From NCBI GenBank assembly GCA_964508135.1, contig CAZDSU010000005.1, positions 1 to 64,000 on the forward strand: DNA of 64,000 nt, read 5' to 3'. Shown here piece by piece: positions 7,961 to 16,911 of the stretch; the stretch's first letter is position 1, and every line of letters starts with the position of its first letter. Source of the DNA: UBA6168 sp964508135 (GTDB lineage Bacteria; Bacteroidota; Bacteroidia; Chitinophagales; Saprospiraceae). Below the pieces are notes generated by a model that was given only the letters and a program-made list of their open reading frames with translations, was not told the origin of the DNA and searched no databases. The position numbers and the translations under genes were made by a program.

Positions 7961-10705
7961 ATGAAAAAACAAACTCCCCTTTTCCTCCTCTTTTTTGCCC
8001 TCGCCTGGAGCGCAAAATCGCAGGGAACCCTCCTCGATGCGCAGTTCACCCACGACGATTCGATGCGCACTTACAAACTGTACGTCCCGGCAGCTTACGA
8101 CGGCAGCGAGCCTTGGCCCCTCGTCATCAACCTGCACGCCTTCGGGTGGGACGCTGATTTCATGATGCTCAAAACCGGCATGAACGCCGTCGCCGACACG
8201 GGGCATTTCCTCGTGGCGTACCCGCAAGGGCTGATGGTAACAGAGGAAATCGTAATACCGCCCTTGCCAGCAACGGGCACTGGCTGGAATCTCGGAAATT
8301 TTGAAGTGTCGGGCAATGACGACGTTGGTTTTTTGAGCAAAATGATTCACAAGATTGGCTTGTCGCACCGGGTTGACCCTGCACGGGTCTATGCCTGCGG
8401 GTTTTCCAATGGCGGCTCTATGGTGTACAGGCTTGCCTGCGAGCTATCCGACCGGATTGCGGCTGTCGCATCCGTTTCCGGGGGTGCGGCGGAAGACGTG
8501 CCTTGTTCCCCTGCCCGCCCCGTTCCGCTCCTGGAAATTCATGGCACGGCAGACCCTTTCAACCCTTACGACGGCATTCCCGATTTTTTGACGCCCATTC
8601 CCGAAGGGATAAATTTTTGGGTAAACAACAACCAGTGCGATGATGCCCCAGTCGTGACGCAATTTCCCGACGTGTATCCTGGCGACGGTACGACGGTGAC
8701 TTTAAAAAAGTATGGCAATTGCAATGAAGACGCCGAAGTATGGCTGATGGACGTGCTGGGCGGCGGACACCTTTGGCCTGACCCCACTCCACCCTTCCCT
8801 GCACCGCCGTTTTTGGGCCCTCAAAATGGAGACATAGATGGCAGCTCGGAGATTTGGAATTTTTTCAAAAAACACAAACATCCGAATCCGGCGGGAATCC
8901 TGCTCGACCTCGAACTTACCCACAACGACTCCCTGCGCACTTACAAACTGTACGTCCCTGCAGCTTACGACGGCAGCGAGCCTTGGCCCCTCGTCATCGT
9001 CCTGCACGGCTATACAGTGGACGCAGATTTTATGATTTCAGCGACCGGCATGAACGCCGTCGCCGACACGGGACATTTTTTGGTGGCTTACCCGCAAGGG
9101 CTATGGGCACAACTGCTGGTATCCATACCTCCCTTCCCGGACAATGGGACCGGCTGGAACTCCGGCGGCATAGTAGTGTCTGGCAACGACGACGTGGGTT
9201 TCCTGAGCCAGATGATCCACAAAATCGGCTTGTCGGCCAAGGTTGACCCGGCGAGGGTGTTTGCCTGTGGCTTGTCCAATGGCGGGTACATGAGCTACCG
9301 GCTGGCTTGCGAGCTGTCCGACCGCATTGCAGCCGTTGCTTCCGTTTCCGCCTTGATGCCAACAGACGTACCTTGTTCCAACGGGCGACCCGTTCCGCTC
9401 ATGGAAATTCATGGGACGGCTGACCCCATCGTTCCCTTCGACGGCATTCCGCCCTACAATTTGTCCATCCCCGACGGCATCGCTTTTTGGGTCAACCACA
9501 ATGGGTGCGACGCTGCCCCGGCGGTTATCCAATTGCCCGACCTCGTCACGACGGACAATTCCACCGTCACCGTAAAATCCTACGGCAACTGCGACGACGG
9601 TGCGGAAGTGCTGCTGTACGAAACTGTCGGCGCCGGTCACGCCTGGCCCACGCCGTACGCACCTTTCACGCCGCCGTTTTTGGGCCCAAGAAATGCGGAC
9701 ATCAACGCCAGCACGGAGATTTGGAATTTTTTCAAAAAATTTGAACATCCCAACCCCGTCATCACCGCCCGGGTCCAGTTCATCCACGCCGCCGGCCACG
9801 AGACGGTGAAATTAGTCGGCAACGGCGAAATGCTGCGGGAGGTCTTCGCCTACCAGACTGCCACGCCGTTCATGGACGTACCGGCAGGGGCGCCGCTCGA
9901 CTTGGACGTGGTCGTGCGAGACCCCTGGTCGCCTGCGCCGGACGAACATTTTTCCCTGGATTTCACGCCTGGCGAAACTTATGTCGTGCTGCTGAAAGGC
10001 ACCTTCGACCTGAACGACGCCTACCCGGTTGGGCTTTCCACATTCGACAGAGGCAGGGAATTTGGCTCGCAACCCGACATGGTGGACCTACTTTCCGTGC
10101 GGGGCGGACCGGACATCCCCGTGCCGATTGACGTTGTGGTGGTGGGCGGTCCAAAATTAGCGGACGACGTGCTGTACGGGGAGTTTGGAGCGGATTACGT
10201 CAGTTTGCCTGCCGGTTCGTTCACCCTCAGCCCCACGCCAGCCAATAACAACGACATCATTTTAGACCCCTTCGTGGCGCACATGGGTTTCTGGAAAGGC
10301 AGGACAGCGGTGGGTTTTGGGACCGGGTTCGTCGGCAACGGCACATTCCGGCCCTGGGTGGCATTGAGCAACGGCGGCACGTTCCCGCTCTACCCGCCGC
10401 CGGGGTCGAACAAGCCGCAGCTTGCAATTGGAAAGAACTCAAACGGTAGCCTGCAAGTCGCCCCGAACCCTGCGAGCCACACCGTGCAGGTGCAGTTGAC
10501 GGTGACCGAAGAGGCTGTGAGTAGTAGCCTGGCGCTTTTCGATGCAAGTGGCAAGGCTGTGCTGGAAATGGATTTGGGCGAGTTGCCAGTGGGGTATCTG
10601 CCGGTGAATTTGGATATCAGCCGGTTGGAGAATGGGGTTTATTTTTTGAAATATCGCAATGGAACAGCTTGGGCAACCGAGCGGCTGGCAGTGATTCGAA
10701 AGTAG
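7961..10705 (+). CDS. Secreted tandem-domain esterase (PHB depolymerase/LpqC-like) with DUF4397 and T9SS tail
   Basis: 914 aa with a signal peptide (TPLFLLFFALAWSAKSQG). Two alpha/beta-hydrolase domains lie in tandem, about residues 25-305 and 310-595, as a clear internal duplication (both start with RTYKLYVPAAYDGSEPWPLV). Each has a nucleophile elbow (ACGFSNGG and ACGLSNGG), an Asp-containing HGTADP segment and a late His (GGGHLWP, GAGHAWP), so both look catalytically complete. They resemble the PHB depolymerase/feruloyl esterase group. Residues about 600-800 look like a DUF4397 domain (RVQFIHAAGHETVKL, FAYQTATPFMDVPAG), and the C terminus is a T9SS sorting domain (VAPNPASHTVQVQL ... RLAVIRK). 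The substrate is not evident; a polyester or acylated plant polysaccharide is possible. A terminator follows at 10828. Confidence 0.85.
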   Translation: MKKQTPLFLLFFALAWSAKSQGTLLDAQFTHDDSMRTYKLYVPAAYDGSEPWPLVINLHAFGWDADFMMLKTGMNAVADTGHFLVAYPQGLMVTEEIVIPPLPATGTGWNLGNFEVSGNDDVGFLSKMIHKIGLSHRVDPARVYACGFSNGGSMVYRLACELSDRIAAVASVSGGAAEDVPCSPARPVPLLEIHGTADPFNPYDGIPDFLTPIPEGINFWVNNNQCDDAPVVTQFPDVYPGDGTTVTLKKYGNCNEDAEVWLMDVLGGGHLWPDPTPPFPAPPFLGPQNGDIDGSSEIWNFFKKHKHPNPAGILLDLELTHNDSLRTYKLYVPAAYDGSEPWPLVIVLHGYTVDADFMISATGMNAVADTGHFLVAYPQGLWAQLLVSIPPFPDNGTGWNSGGIVVSGNDDVGFLSQMIHKIGLSAKVDPARVFACGLSNGGYMSYRLACELSDRIAAVASVSALMPTDVPCSNGRPVPLMEIHGTADPIVPFDGIPPYNLSIPDGIAFWVNHNGCDAAPAVIQLPDLVTTDNSTVTVKSYGNCDDGAEVLLYETVGAGHAWPTPYAPFTPPFLGPRNADINASTEIWNFFKKFEHPNPVITARVQFIHAAGHETVKLVGNGEMLREVFAYQTATPFMDVPAGAPLDLDVVVRDPWSPAPDEHFSLDFTPGETYVVLLKGTFDLNDAYPVGLSTFDRGREFGSQPDMVDLLSVRGGPDIPVPIDVVVVGGPKLADDVLYGEFGADYVSLPAGSFTLSPTPANNNDIILDPFVAHMGFWKGRTAVGFGTGFVGNGTFRPWVALSNGGTFPLYPPPGSNKPQLAIGKNSNGSLQVAPNPASHTVQVQLTVTEEAVSSSLALFDASGKAVLEMDLGELPVGYLPVNLDISRLENGVYFLKYRNGTAWATERLAVIRK

Positions 10706-10741
10706 CCGATTTCACGGTACCCCCTCGCTTCTGTTGAGCGC

Positions 10742-10801
10742 GTTTTTATCAATTCGAGCAAAAAAGCCAGGAGGTTTTGCTCGAAAGTTTTGAAGAAATA
10801 A
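10742..10801 (+). pseudogene. Possible remnant of a T9SS sorting tail
   Basis: The frame just after the esterase reads FINSSKKARRFCSKVLKK and a stop, which resembles the last residues of T9SS sorting domains (compare SYSAKVLKQ at 482). No gene body precedes it. This is a weak call. Confidence 0.3.
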
Positions 10802-10827
10802 ATGAAGAAGTACAGCGTACAAAGTAA

Positions 10828-10858
10828 CGGGTAGCCGATTGGCTGCCCGTTTTTTTTA
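10828..10858 (+). terminator. Rho-independent terminator after the esterase gene
   Basis: Stem CGGGTAGCC / GGCTGCCCG around a GATT loop, followed directly by eight T. It ends transcription of the 7961-10705 gene and separates it from the M1 peptidase gene. Confidence 0.85.
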
Positions 10859-10966
10859 TTGGGGATATGTCTTGCGTGAAACCGTATTCTAAAAAAGGCA
10901 GGAAAAGAATTTGCAGCTTCACGGGGTTAGCCTAATTTGGCCGTTCGTCTTAAAAAAACAACTGCC

Positions 10967-13432
10967 ATGACTACATCCCGACTCCTATTTTCCCTGCTGC
11001 TCTCCGTATTTGCGCTCTCCAATATCTGGGCGCAGCCCGACATGAACAGCCTCGACTACCAAGGTTGCCATTTTTATCATAAAAAACCAACCCCGCCAGC
11101 CCACGGCAACGACCGTGACGCAGCTTGTGGTAGCAACGCCCGAAGCGACAGCATTGACATCCTGAACTACGCCGTGACGCTCGACGTCACGCAGTTTGCG
11201 CAGCAAATACTGCCCGCCTCCTGCGAAATCACCTTCACCGCCAAGCAGGACGGCCTCGACTTCCTACCGCTCGACCTCCTTAACCTCACGGTGGATTCGG
11301 TGATGTACAATGGAGCGCCGCTCGTTTTTGATTACGACAACCTGCTGCTCAATGTCCACCTGCCCACGTCGCTTAACATCGGTGACACGATGGAGCTGAC
11401 GGTCTATTACCACGGCCACCCTACCGCAGACCCCAGTGGTTTTGGCGGTTTCGTTTTTGAAAATGGCTATGCCTACAACCTCGGCATCGGCCTCTCGTCC
11501 AATCCCTACAACTTCGGGCGAAGCTGGCATCCTTGTTTCGACAACTTTGTGGAGCGGGCCACCTATGACCTCAACCTCTTGTCCAACGATGGCCGCAAGG
11601 GCTACGGTATCGGCCAGTTCCTCGGCGAGACCGACCTTGGCGGTGGCATCGCACTGCGCCAGTTCCGCATGGATTTGCCATTGCCGACCTACCTCGTTGG
11701 CACAGCCACCAGCAACTACGGCGCTGTACACCAGCAGCACACCGGCCAGTACGGCACCTACCCGATGCTACTCGTGGGCAAGCCTGGCGACACTACCCAG
11801 ATGAAGACGGCATTCCAATATTTGCCCCAAGCTGTGGACATGTTGGAGGCGTGGTTTGGCCCGTACCGCTGGGGGCAGGTGGGCTACGTGCTCACTACCG
11901 CTGGGGCGATGGAACATGCGTCGCTCATCGCTTATCCCGACTTCAGCATTGACGACGGGCCAACCGACGGCATGAACCGCCTGATGGCCCACGAGCTTGG
12001 CCACCATTGGTGGGGCAACATCACCACCCTCAGTTGTCCCGACAATATGTGGATAAAGGAGGGCAACGCCGAGTACAGCGCCCACTTGTTTTTTGAGTAT
12101 GTTTTTGGCAAACAGAAATTTACGAAGATGGTGAAGGACAATTTTTACAACGTTATAAAAACCGCCCACTTGGATGATGGCGATTACCTACCGCTGTCCG
12201 GCCTGCCCTACGAGAACACTTACGGTACACACACCTACTACGGAGGCGCTGCCGCAATGCACAACCTGCGGGGTTACCTCGGCGACTCGCTGTTCCAGCA
12301 GGGCATGCGCTCCATCCTCGACGCCTACGAGTTCCAGTCGGTGGATGCGGAGCAGTTCCGTGACCAGCTCACGAGCAACACCGGCGTGGACATGACCTCG
12401 TTTTTTGATGACTGGATTTTTGCACCAGGCTACTCGCTGTTTGAGCTTGACTCGGTGCATTTAATACCTAACGGAAATGCCTACGAGGCAAGGGTTTTTG
12501 TGCAACAAAAACTCCACCACGCCCCTCACATGCACACCAACGTACCGTTGGAGATTACTTTTTTCGATGAAAATTGGCAGACGCACGCAGCCACTTTCAT
12601 GGCTTCGGGCGAGTTCACTGAGGCCGTTGTCAGTGTACCGTTCCAGCCCGTCTGGCAGGTACTCAACGACCGCAACTCACTCAACCTTGGCCGCTTGCAG
12701 GACCGTGCAGTGGTGAAATCAACCGGCACCTTCAGCATAGGCTACTGTGACCTGAGCAGCCTTTCGGCCATCGCCGTGCCAGCGGGCGATTCGGCGCTGG
12801 TCAGCTTCATCCACTACCTTGGCCCAGCCGACCCCGATGGTAGCGGCGCACAGCTTTCTACCTCGCACTACTGGCGCTACGGCGGCATCATCCCACCGGG
12901 CTTCAATGCCAAGGTGACGCTGAACTACAAGGGTGCCAATCCCGGTGATATTGACCACGACCTGACCAACATGCCCGAAGACAGCCTGACGCTCGTCTGG
13001 CGGCCACGTCCCGGCATAGCTTGGGGAAAGTATCCGTACTACAAAAAGACACCGCTCAACTTGGGCGACGGCAACGGGTTTATCCGCATTGACAGCCTGT
13101 TGCCGGGCGACTTCGCCTTTGCAGCAGGCTCGCTCCCGCTGGCTACTGGCGTGTTTGACCTACATGAAAAACAAACTGTGGAATTGGAAGTCTTCCCGAA
13201 CCCCGCCTCCGAGAGCGTCACGGTGCAGACGATGCTGTCGGCCAATGCGCCCATAAAACTTGAGCTGCTCGACGCTACGGGCAAGCTGCTCCGGCAAGAA
13301 TCCTTGCAGTTGAACGGTGGTTTGCTGGCGCAAACATTTGACGTGGGCAATTTGCCGTCAGGCGTTTATTGGGTGAAAATCAGCGATGAAAGCGGAAGCA
13401 TTTATGCAGTTGATAAATTTGTTAAAAAATAA
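10967..13432 (+). CDS. Secreted M1-family zinc metallopeptidase (aminopeptidase N-like)
   Basis: About 821 aa from ATG 10967, chosen over an upstream in-frame TTG because it opens a signal peptide (LLFSLLLSVFALSNIWAQ). The N-terminal beta domain is followed by the gluzincin core: exopeptidase motif GAMEH, zinc site HELGHHWWG with the first His near residue 342, and the third ligand Glu in EGNAEYSAHLF about 20 residues later. A T9SS sorting domain closes the protein (VELEVFPNPASESV ... AVDKFVKK). It should remove N-terminal residues from peptides outside the cell. The Dabb gene starts 14 bp after its stop, so the two are probably co-transcribed. Confidence 0.92.
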   Translation: MTTSRLLFSLLLSVFALSNIWAQPDMNSLDYQGCHFYHKKPTPPAHGNDRDAACGSNARSDSIDILNYAVTLDVTQFAQQILPASCEITFTAKQDGLDFLPLDLLNLTVDSVMYNGAPLVFDYDNLLLNVHLPTSLNIGDTMELTVYYHGHPTADPSGFGGFVFENGYAYNLGIGLSSNPYNFGRSWHPCFDNFVERATYDLNLLSNDGRKGYGIGQFLGETDLGGGIALRQFRMDLPLPTYLVGTATSNYGAVHQQHTGQYGTYPMLLVGKPGDTTQMKTAFQYLPQAVDMLEAWFGPYRWGQVGYVLTTAGAMEHASLIAYPDFSIDDGPTDGMNRLMAHELGHHWWGNITTLSCPDNMWIKEGNAEYSAHLFFEYVFGKQKFTKMVKDNFYNVIKTAHLDDGDYLPLSGLPYENTYGTHTYYGGAAAMHNLRGYLGDSLFQQGMRSILDAYEFQSVDAEQFRDQLTSNTGVDMTSFFDDWIFAPGYSLFELDSVHLIPNGNAYEARVFVQQKLHHAPHMHTNVPLEITFFDENWQTHAATFMASGEFTEAVVSVPFQPVWQVLNDRNSLNLGRLQDRAVVKSTGTFSIGYCDLSSLSAIAVPAGDSALVSFIHYLGPADPDGSGAQLSTSHYWRYGGIIPPGFNAKVTLNYKGANPGDIDHDLTNMPEDSLTLVWRPRPGIAWGKYPYYKKTPLNLGDGNGFIRIDSLLPGDFAFAAGSLPLATGVFDLHEKQTVELEVFPNPASESVTVQTMLSANAPIKLELLDATGKLLRQESLQLNGGLLAQTFDVGNLPSGVYWVKISDESGSIYAVDKFVKK

Positions 13433-13446
13433 AATCTGAATCAAAA

Positions 13447-13860
13447 ATGAAAAATCCATCTCGCCGCAACTTCGTCAAAACAGCCGCCGCCGCTGCGGCC
13501 ATGCTGCCATTGGTCGGGGCTGCCACCGTTGAATCAAAACCGAAAGGCATGAAAAAAGTCTTCGTACACCAAGTGTATTTTTGGCTGAAAAACCCCGGCA
13601 GCACCGCCGACCGGGACAAGCTCGTGGAGGGCCTCAAGACCCTCACCAAAATCAAGCACATCATAAGCTGGCACATCGGCATTCCGGCGGGCACCAGCCG
13701 TGACGTGATTGACGGCAGCTACGCCATCTCGTGGCTGAATACCCTCAAGGACAGGACGGCACAAGATGCCTACCAGATTGACCCCATCCACCTTGCATTC
13801 GTGGAGAACTACAAGCACCTGTGGACGAAGGTGGTGGTGTACGATTCGGTGGATGTTTAA
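13447..13860 (+). CDS. Tat-exported Dabb (stress-responsive A/B barrel) protein
   Basis: 137 aa. The N terminus has a twin-arginine signal (SRRNFVK followed by an Ala-rich stretch). The rest matches the Dabb fold, a small ferredoxin-like alpha/beta barrel, starting VFVHQVYFWLKNP and ending in an HLWTKVVVYD strand. Dabb proteins are small dimers; some act as cyclases or stress proteins in other organisms, but the role of this exported type is unknown. It is downstream of and close to the M1 peptidase. Confidence 0.85.
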   Translation: MKNPSRRNFVKTAAAAAAMLPLVGAATVESKPKGMKKVFVHQVYFWLKNPGSTADRDKLVEGLKTLTKIKHIISWHIGIPAGTSRDVIDGSYAISWLNTLKDRTAQDAYQIDPIHLAFVENYKHLWTKVVVYDSVDV

Positions 13861-13865
13861 AAATT

Positions 13866-13946
13866 AACGGTGAACGATGAACGGTGAATGGTGAACGAGG
13901 TTCTCGGCTGGCACTCACCGTTCACCGTTCACAATTCACCGTTCAC
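13866..13946. repeat. Inverted arrays of heptamers between the Dabb and M24 genes
   Basis: 13866-13897 is four and a half tandem copies of a heptamer close to AACGGTG; 13916-13946 is the reverse complement (CACCGTT units). The spacer is 18 bp. The array fills almost the entire gap between the two genes and ends 3 bp before the M24 start codon, so its hairpin would cover the ribosome entry region. Confidence 0.85.
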
Positions 13947-13949
13947 AAA

Positions 13950-15341
13950 ATGTTTTCAAAATCAACCTACTCCGCTCGCCGTGAGCGCCTCCGCAAGGAC
14001 GTCGGTTCCGGCCTCATCCTCATCCTCGGCAACAACGAGGCACCGATGAACTACCGGGCCAACACCTACCATTTCCGGCAGGACAGCAACTTCCTCTACT
14101 TTTTTGGCCTCGACCAGCCAAGCCTCGCCGCCGTGCTGGACGTGGACGCCAACGAGGACATCATCTTCGGCGACGAGCTGACGATGGAGGACGTGGTCTG
14201 GACGGGGGCGCTCCCGACCATTGCGGAGCAAGCCAACCAAGTGGGCGTGTCCAAAACGCTGCCGTTCAGCGACTTAGGTGTTTTTTTGAAAAAAGCCTTG
14301 GATAAAAAACAGCCCATCCACTTTACCCCGCCGTACCGACACGACAACATGATTTTGTTGTCGGAAATGCTCAGCCAGCCCGTTGCGAAGCTGAAGGAAA
14401 ACGCCTCGGAGGTGCTGATTCGAGCCATCGTTTCACAGCGTTCGCACAAGTCGGCGGAAGAAGTAGCGGAAATGGAACGGGCCGTTGACATCAGCGGTGC
14501 CATGCACGTGGCCGTGATGAAGGCCACCGCCGCTGGCAAAAAAGAGGCAGAACTGGCGGGCATTGCTGCAGGAATTGCCACGGGCATGGGTGGTGCGCTG
14601 GCCTACGGTATCATCATGACCATCAACGGGCAGGTGCTCCACAACCACCACCACTACAACACACTGCAAAGCGGCCAACTGCTGCTTGGCGATCACGGCG
14701 CAGAGACGCACCTGCATTATGCCGGCGACCTCACCCGTACTTGCCCCGTTGACAAGGTTTTTACCCAACGACAGAAAGATGTTTACAACATCGTGCTGGA
14801 CGCCGAAGTGAGCGCCATCGAATCGCTCAAGCCGGGCTTGCCGTATCGTGACGTACACCTCGCCGCTGCCCGCCGCATGTCCGAGGGCCTGAAATCGCTG
14901 GGCCTGATGAAGGGCGACCTCGACGAAGCCGTGGCACAGGGCGCTCATGCGCTGTTCTTCCCGCATGGATTGGGTCACATGATTGGGCTGGACGTTCACG
15001 ACATGGAGGATTTAGGCGAAGATTTCGTGGGCTATTCGGCTGATATTCAGCGCAGTACGCAGTTCGGCACGGCCTACCTGCGGTTGGGCCGGGCACTGGA
15101 ACCGGGTTTTGTGCTGACGGTGGAGCCGGGCCTCTACTTCATCCCAGAACTGATGGACCAGTGGGAGGCCGAGGGCAAGTTCACCGACTTCATCAACTAC
15201 GGGGCGCTGAAGGATTGGCGCAACTTCGGCGGTATCCGCATCGAGGACAACGTGCTGGTGACGCAGGACGGCCACCGGGTGCTGGGCAAGCCCGTGCCAA
15301 AAACTGTGGAAGAAGTGGAGGCGTTGAGAGGTCTGAGGTGA
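13950..15341 (+). CDS. Xaa-Pro aminopeptidase/prolidase, M24B family
   Basis: 463 aa from ATG 13950; earlier in-frame codons lie within the heptamer repeat and are unlikely starts. An N-terminal AMP_N-like domain (NYRANTYHFRQDSNFLYFFGL) precedes the pita-bread M24 domain. Metal-ligand motifs are all visible: the Asp pair region (LLGDHGAE, AGDLTRTCPV), HGLGHMIGLDVHD, the Glu in TVEPGLYF and the final Glu in GIRIEDNVLV. It is a cytoplasmic enzyme (no signal peptide) that cleaves X-Pro bonds, plausibly finishing peptides generated by the exported M1 enzyme nearby (inference). Confidence 0.92.
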   Translation: MFSKSTYSARRERLRKDVGSGLILILGNNEAPMNYRANTYHFRQDSNFLYFFGLDQPSLAAVLDVDANEDIIFGDELTMEDVVWTGALPTIAEQANQVGVSKTLPFSDLGVFLKKALDKKQPIHFTPPYRHDNMILLSEMLSQPVAKLKENASEVLIRAIVSQRSHKSAEEVAEMERAVDISGAMHVAVMKATAAGKKEAELAGIAAGIATGMGGALAYGIIMTINGQVLHNHHHYNTLQSGQLLLGDHGAETHLHYAGDLTRTCPVDKVFTQRQKDVYNIVLDAEVSAIESLKPGLPYRDVHLAAARRMSEGLKSLGLMKGDLDEAVAQGAHALFFPHGLGHMIGLDVHDMEDLGEDFVGYSADIQRSTQFGTAYLRLGRALEPGFVLTVEPGLYFIPELMDQWEAEGKFTDFINYGALKDWRNFGGIRIEDNVLVTQDGHRVLGKPVPKTVEEVEALRGLR

Positions 15342-15391
15342 GGAGGGATGAGGTATGTTTTAGACCCGATATTTTTGAGAAAACACATGCT

Positions 15392-15829
15392 ATGATTAGT
15401 GACCACTATTTCTTGAAAAATGCGCCTGATTTTTTGCAATACAGGTTTAAAAGTGTTGGTGTTCAGGGTGTTATAGATAAGTTTGTTATTTTTGAAGACT
15501 TGAGCGACGGCCGTTTCAACCTTGCTTTTGGTGATATTGTTGATGGCAAAACAAACGATACGGTTGTTTCGAACAACCATGACTACGTAACAACCATTTC
15601 GACCGTTGCAATGGCAGTTTATATGTTTTTTGAAAATTACCCAACGGCAATTTTGGAGATTGAAGCAGTAGATGAAAAGAGGTTGAGGTTTTACAACAGG
15701 ATTTTCAAGCGTAGATACCGGGAGATTGAAGAAGGGTTCGTTTTGGAGGGGATTGATGGCGACGAAAAAGAGAAATATCATCCAGACGGGTACTACCAGA
15801 AGTTTGAAATTAAGCGCAAAAGCCCATAA
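15392..15829 (+). CDS. Hypothetical protein, DUF6934-like
   Basis: 145 aa from ATG 15392 (MISDHYFLKNAPDFLQYRF). It resembles the small Bacteroidota DUF6934 family: an N-terminal segment ending YRFKSVG..GVIDKFVIF, then FNLAFGD with VSNNHD and a helical stretch (STVAMAVYMFFENYP). The family call is from memory of its pattern and is not certain. The function is unknown. It lies 23 bp upstream of another small gene, which suggests a two-gene unit. The base composition is lower in GC than the neighbouring M24 gene. Confidence 0.65.
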   Translation: MISDHYFLKNAPDFLQYRFKSVGVQGVIDKFVIFEDLSDGRFNLAFGDIVDGKTNDTVVSNNHDYVTTISTVAMAVYMFFENYPTAILEIEAVDEKRLRFYNRIFKRRYREIEEGFVLEGIDGDEKEKYHPDGYYQKFEIKRKSP

Positions 15830-15852
15830 CTTAGCTTTTCAAAATCAAAATA

Positions 15853-16191
15853 ATGCAAGAAATGACAGCCGTTTTAGAAAGAATAGAAGCAGATTCTATC
15901 ACGTATTGCGAAGAAAACAAGCATTTGTTTACTGCTGAGGAAATTCAATTCTTTGAACTTGCAAAACAAGGCAAAATCCACTCTTCCAAATTTTGGAAGA
16001 AAAAAGGAGAAGCCGTCCTAATCCTCACCCGCCAAGCCTTTGAGGAAAACCCCGAACAGGGCCTCAAACTGGTCATCGTTTCCATCTTGAACTCACTGCC
16101 GGAGCACACCCCTGCCGATAAATTGGAAGCATACCTCAGCAGCATCATCAAGGAATGGCAGCAACTCCAAGCCGCCGCCGTAGCCGTGTAA
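15853..16191 (+). CDS. Small hypothetical protein
   Basis: 112 aa, predicted mostly helical and acidic to neutral (ITYCEENKHLFTAEEIQFFELAKQ near the start, then KLEAYLSSIIKEW). The ATG at 15865 gives a near-equal alternative start. No family recognised. It follows the DUF6934-like gene closely, and both have a lower GC than their surroundings, so they may form a partner pair. Confidence 0.55.
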   Translation: MQEMTAVLERIEADSITYCEENKHLFTAEEIQFFELAKQGKIHSSKFWKKKGEAVLILTRQAFEENPEQGLKLVIVSILNSLPEHTPADKLEAYLSSIIKEWQQLQAAAVAV

Positions 16192-16209
16192 ATCCCATCT
16201 TTTTTACGT

Positions 16210-16217
16210 TACATTTG
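16210..16217 (+). promoter_or_regulatory. Putative -7 box for the HAD phosphatase gene
   Basis: TACATTTG fits the Bacteroidota -7 consensus TAnnTTTG, 42 bp before ATG 16260. No clear -33 TTG is at the expected distance. Confidence 0.35.
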
Positions 16218-16259
16218 CGCCCCAAAATACCTCATACCCCAATATCTCATACCTTATTT

Positions 16260-16862
16260 ATGAATACTATCATCTTCGACCTCGGCGGCGTCCTGATTGA
16301 CTGGAACCCCGACTACGTCTTCGACAAAATCTTTGACGACCCTGCCCGCAAGCAGTTTTTTTACGACAATATCTGCACCCCGCACTGGAACGAGGAACAG
16401 GACGCTGGCCGCTCCATTCAAGAAGCCACCGAACAGCTTCTCGCCGAGCATCCTGAATGGGAACCCGAAATCAAAGCTTACTATGGCCGCTGGCGGGAAA
16501 TGCTCGGCGGCGCCATCCCCGAGACCGTGAATATTTTTAGGGAGCTGAAAGCCGCCAACGGCCACCGTTTTTATGCCCTCACCAACTGGTCCGCAGAGAC
16601 ATTTCCCATCGCCTTGGAGACTTTTGACTTCCTGCATTGGTTCGATGGCATCGTGGTGAGTGGCACGGAAAAAACCCGCAAACCCTTCCCAGAATTCTAC
16701 CAAATCCTGCTTGACCGTTATGACGTGGCACCTTCCGAGGCCATTTTCATTGACGACAACTACCGGAACGTGTTGGCCGCACGAGCGATGGGGATTGAGT
16801 CCATTCACTTCAAATCACCTGGCGTACTACGGGAGGAATTAGGGAGGTTGGGTGTCATGTAG
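16260..16862 (+). CDS. HAD-superfamily hydrolase (phosphoglycolate phosphatase-like)
   Basis: 200 aa from ATG 16260, where motif I begins at once (IIFDLGGVLIDW; the usual first Asp is kept while the second catalytic position is Gly, as in many of the YihX-like haloacid dehalogenase group). Motif II is TNWSA, motif III the Lys in EKTRKPFPEFY, and motif IV IDDNYRN. The cap is a small helical one. It likely dephosphorylates a sugar phosphate in the cytoplasm. Its stop codon TAG lies inside the first arm of a palindromic repeat at 16859. Confidence 0.85.
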   Translation: MNTIIFDLGGVLIDWNPDYVFDKIFDDPARKQFFYDNICTPHWNEEQDAGRSIQEATEQLLAEHPEWEPEIKAYYGRWREMLGGAIPETVNIFRELKAANGHRFYALTNWSAETFPIALETFDFLHWFDGIVVSGTEKTRKPFPEFYQILLDRYDVAPSEAIFIDDNYRNVLAARAMGIESIHFKSPGVLREELGRLGVM

Positions 16863-16911
16863 TCAGAAAAAGATTTCGGGGAAGATTGCCCGAAAAAGAT
16901 TTTCGGGCTAC
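16859..16911. repeat. Imperfect palindrome overlapping the HAD stop codon
   Basis: Arms 16859-16880 and 16889-16911; the second arm reads CCCGAAAAAGATTTTCGGGC then TAC and is roughly the reverse complement of the first. The outer end GTAG..CTAC resembles the palindrome inside HTCS1 (GTAGCCCG...). Confidence 0.55.

Noticed and set aside
13866..13946. Heptamer arrays considered as a CRISPR array
   Set aside because: Units are 7 bp without spacers and arms are inverted; no cas genes are nearby.
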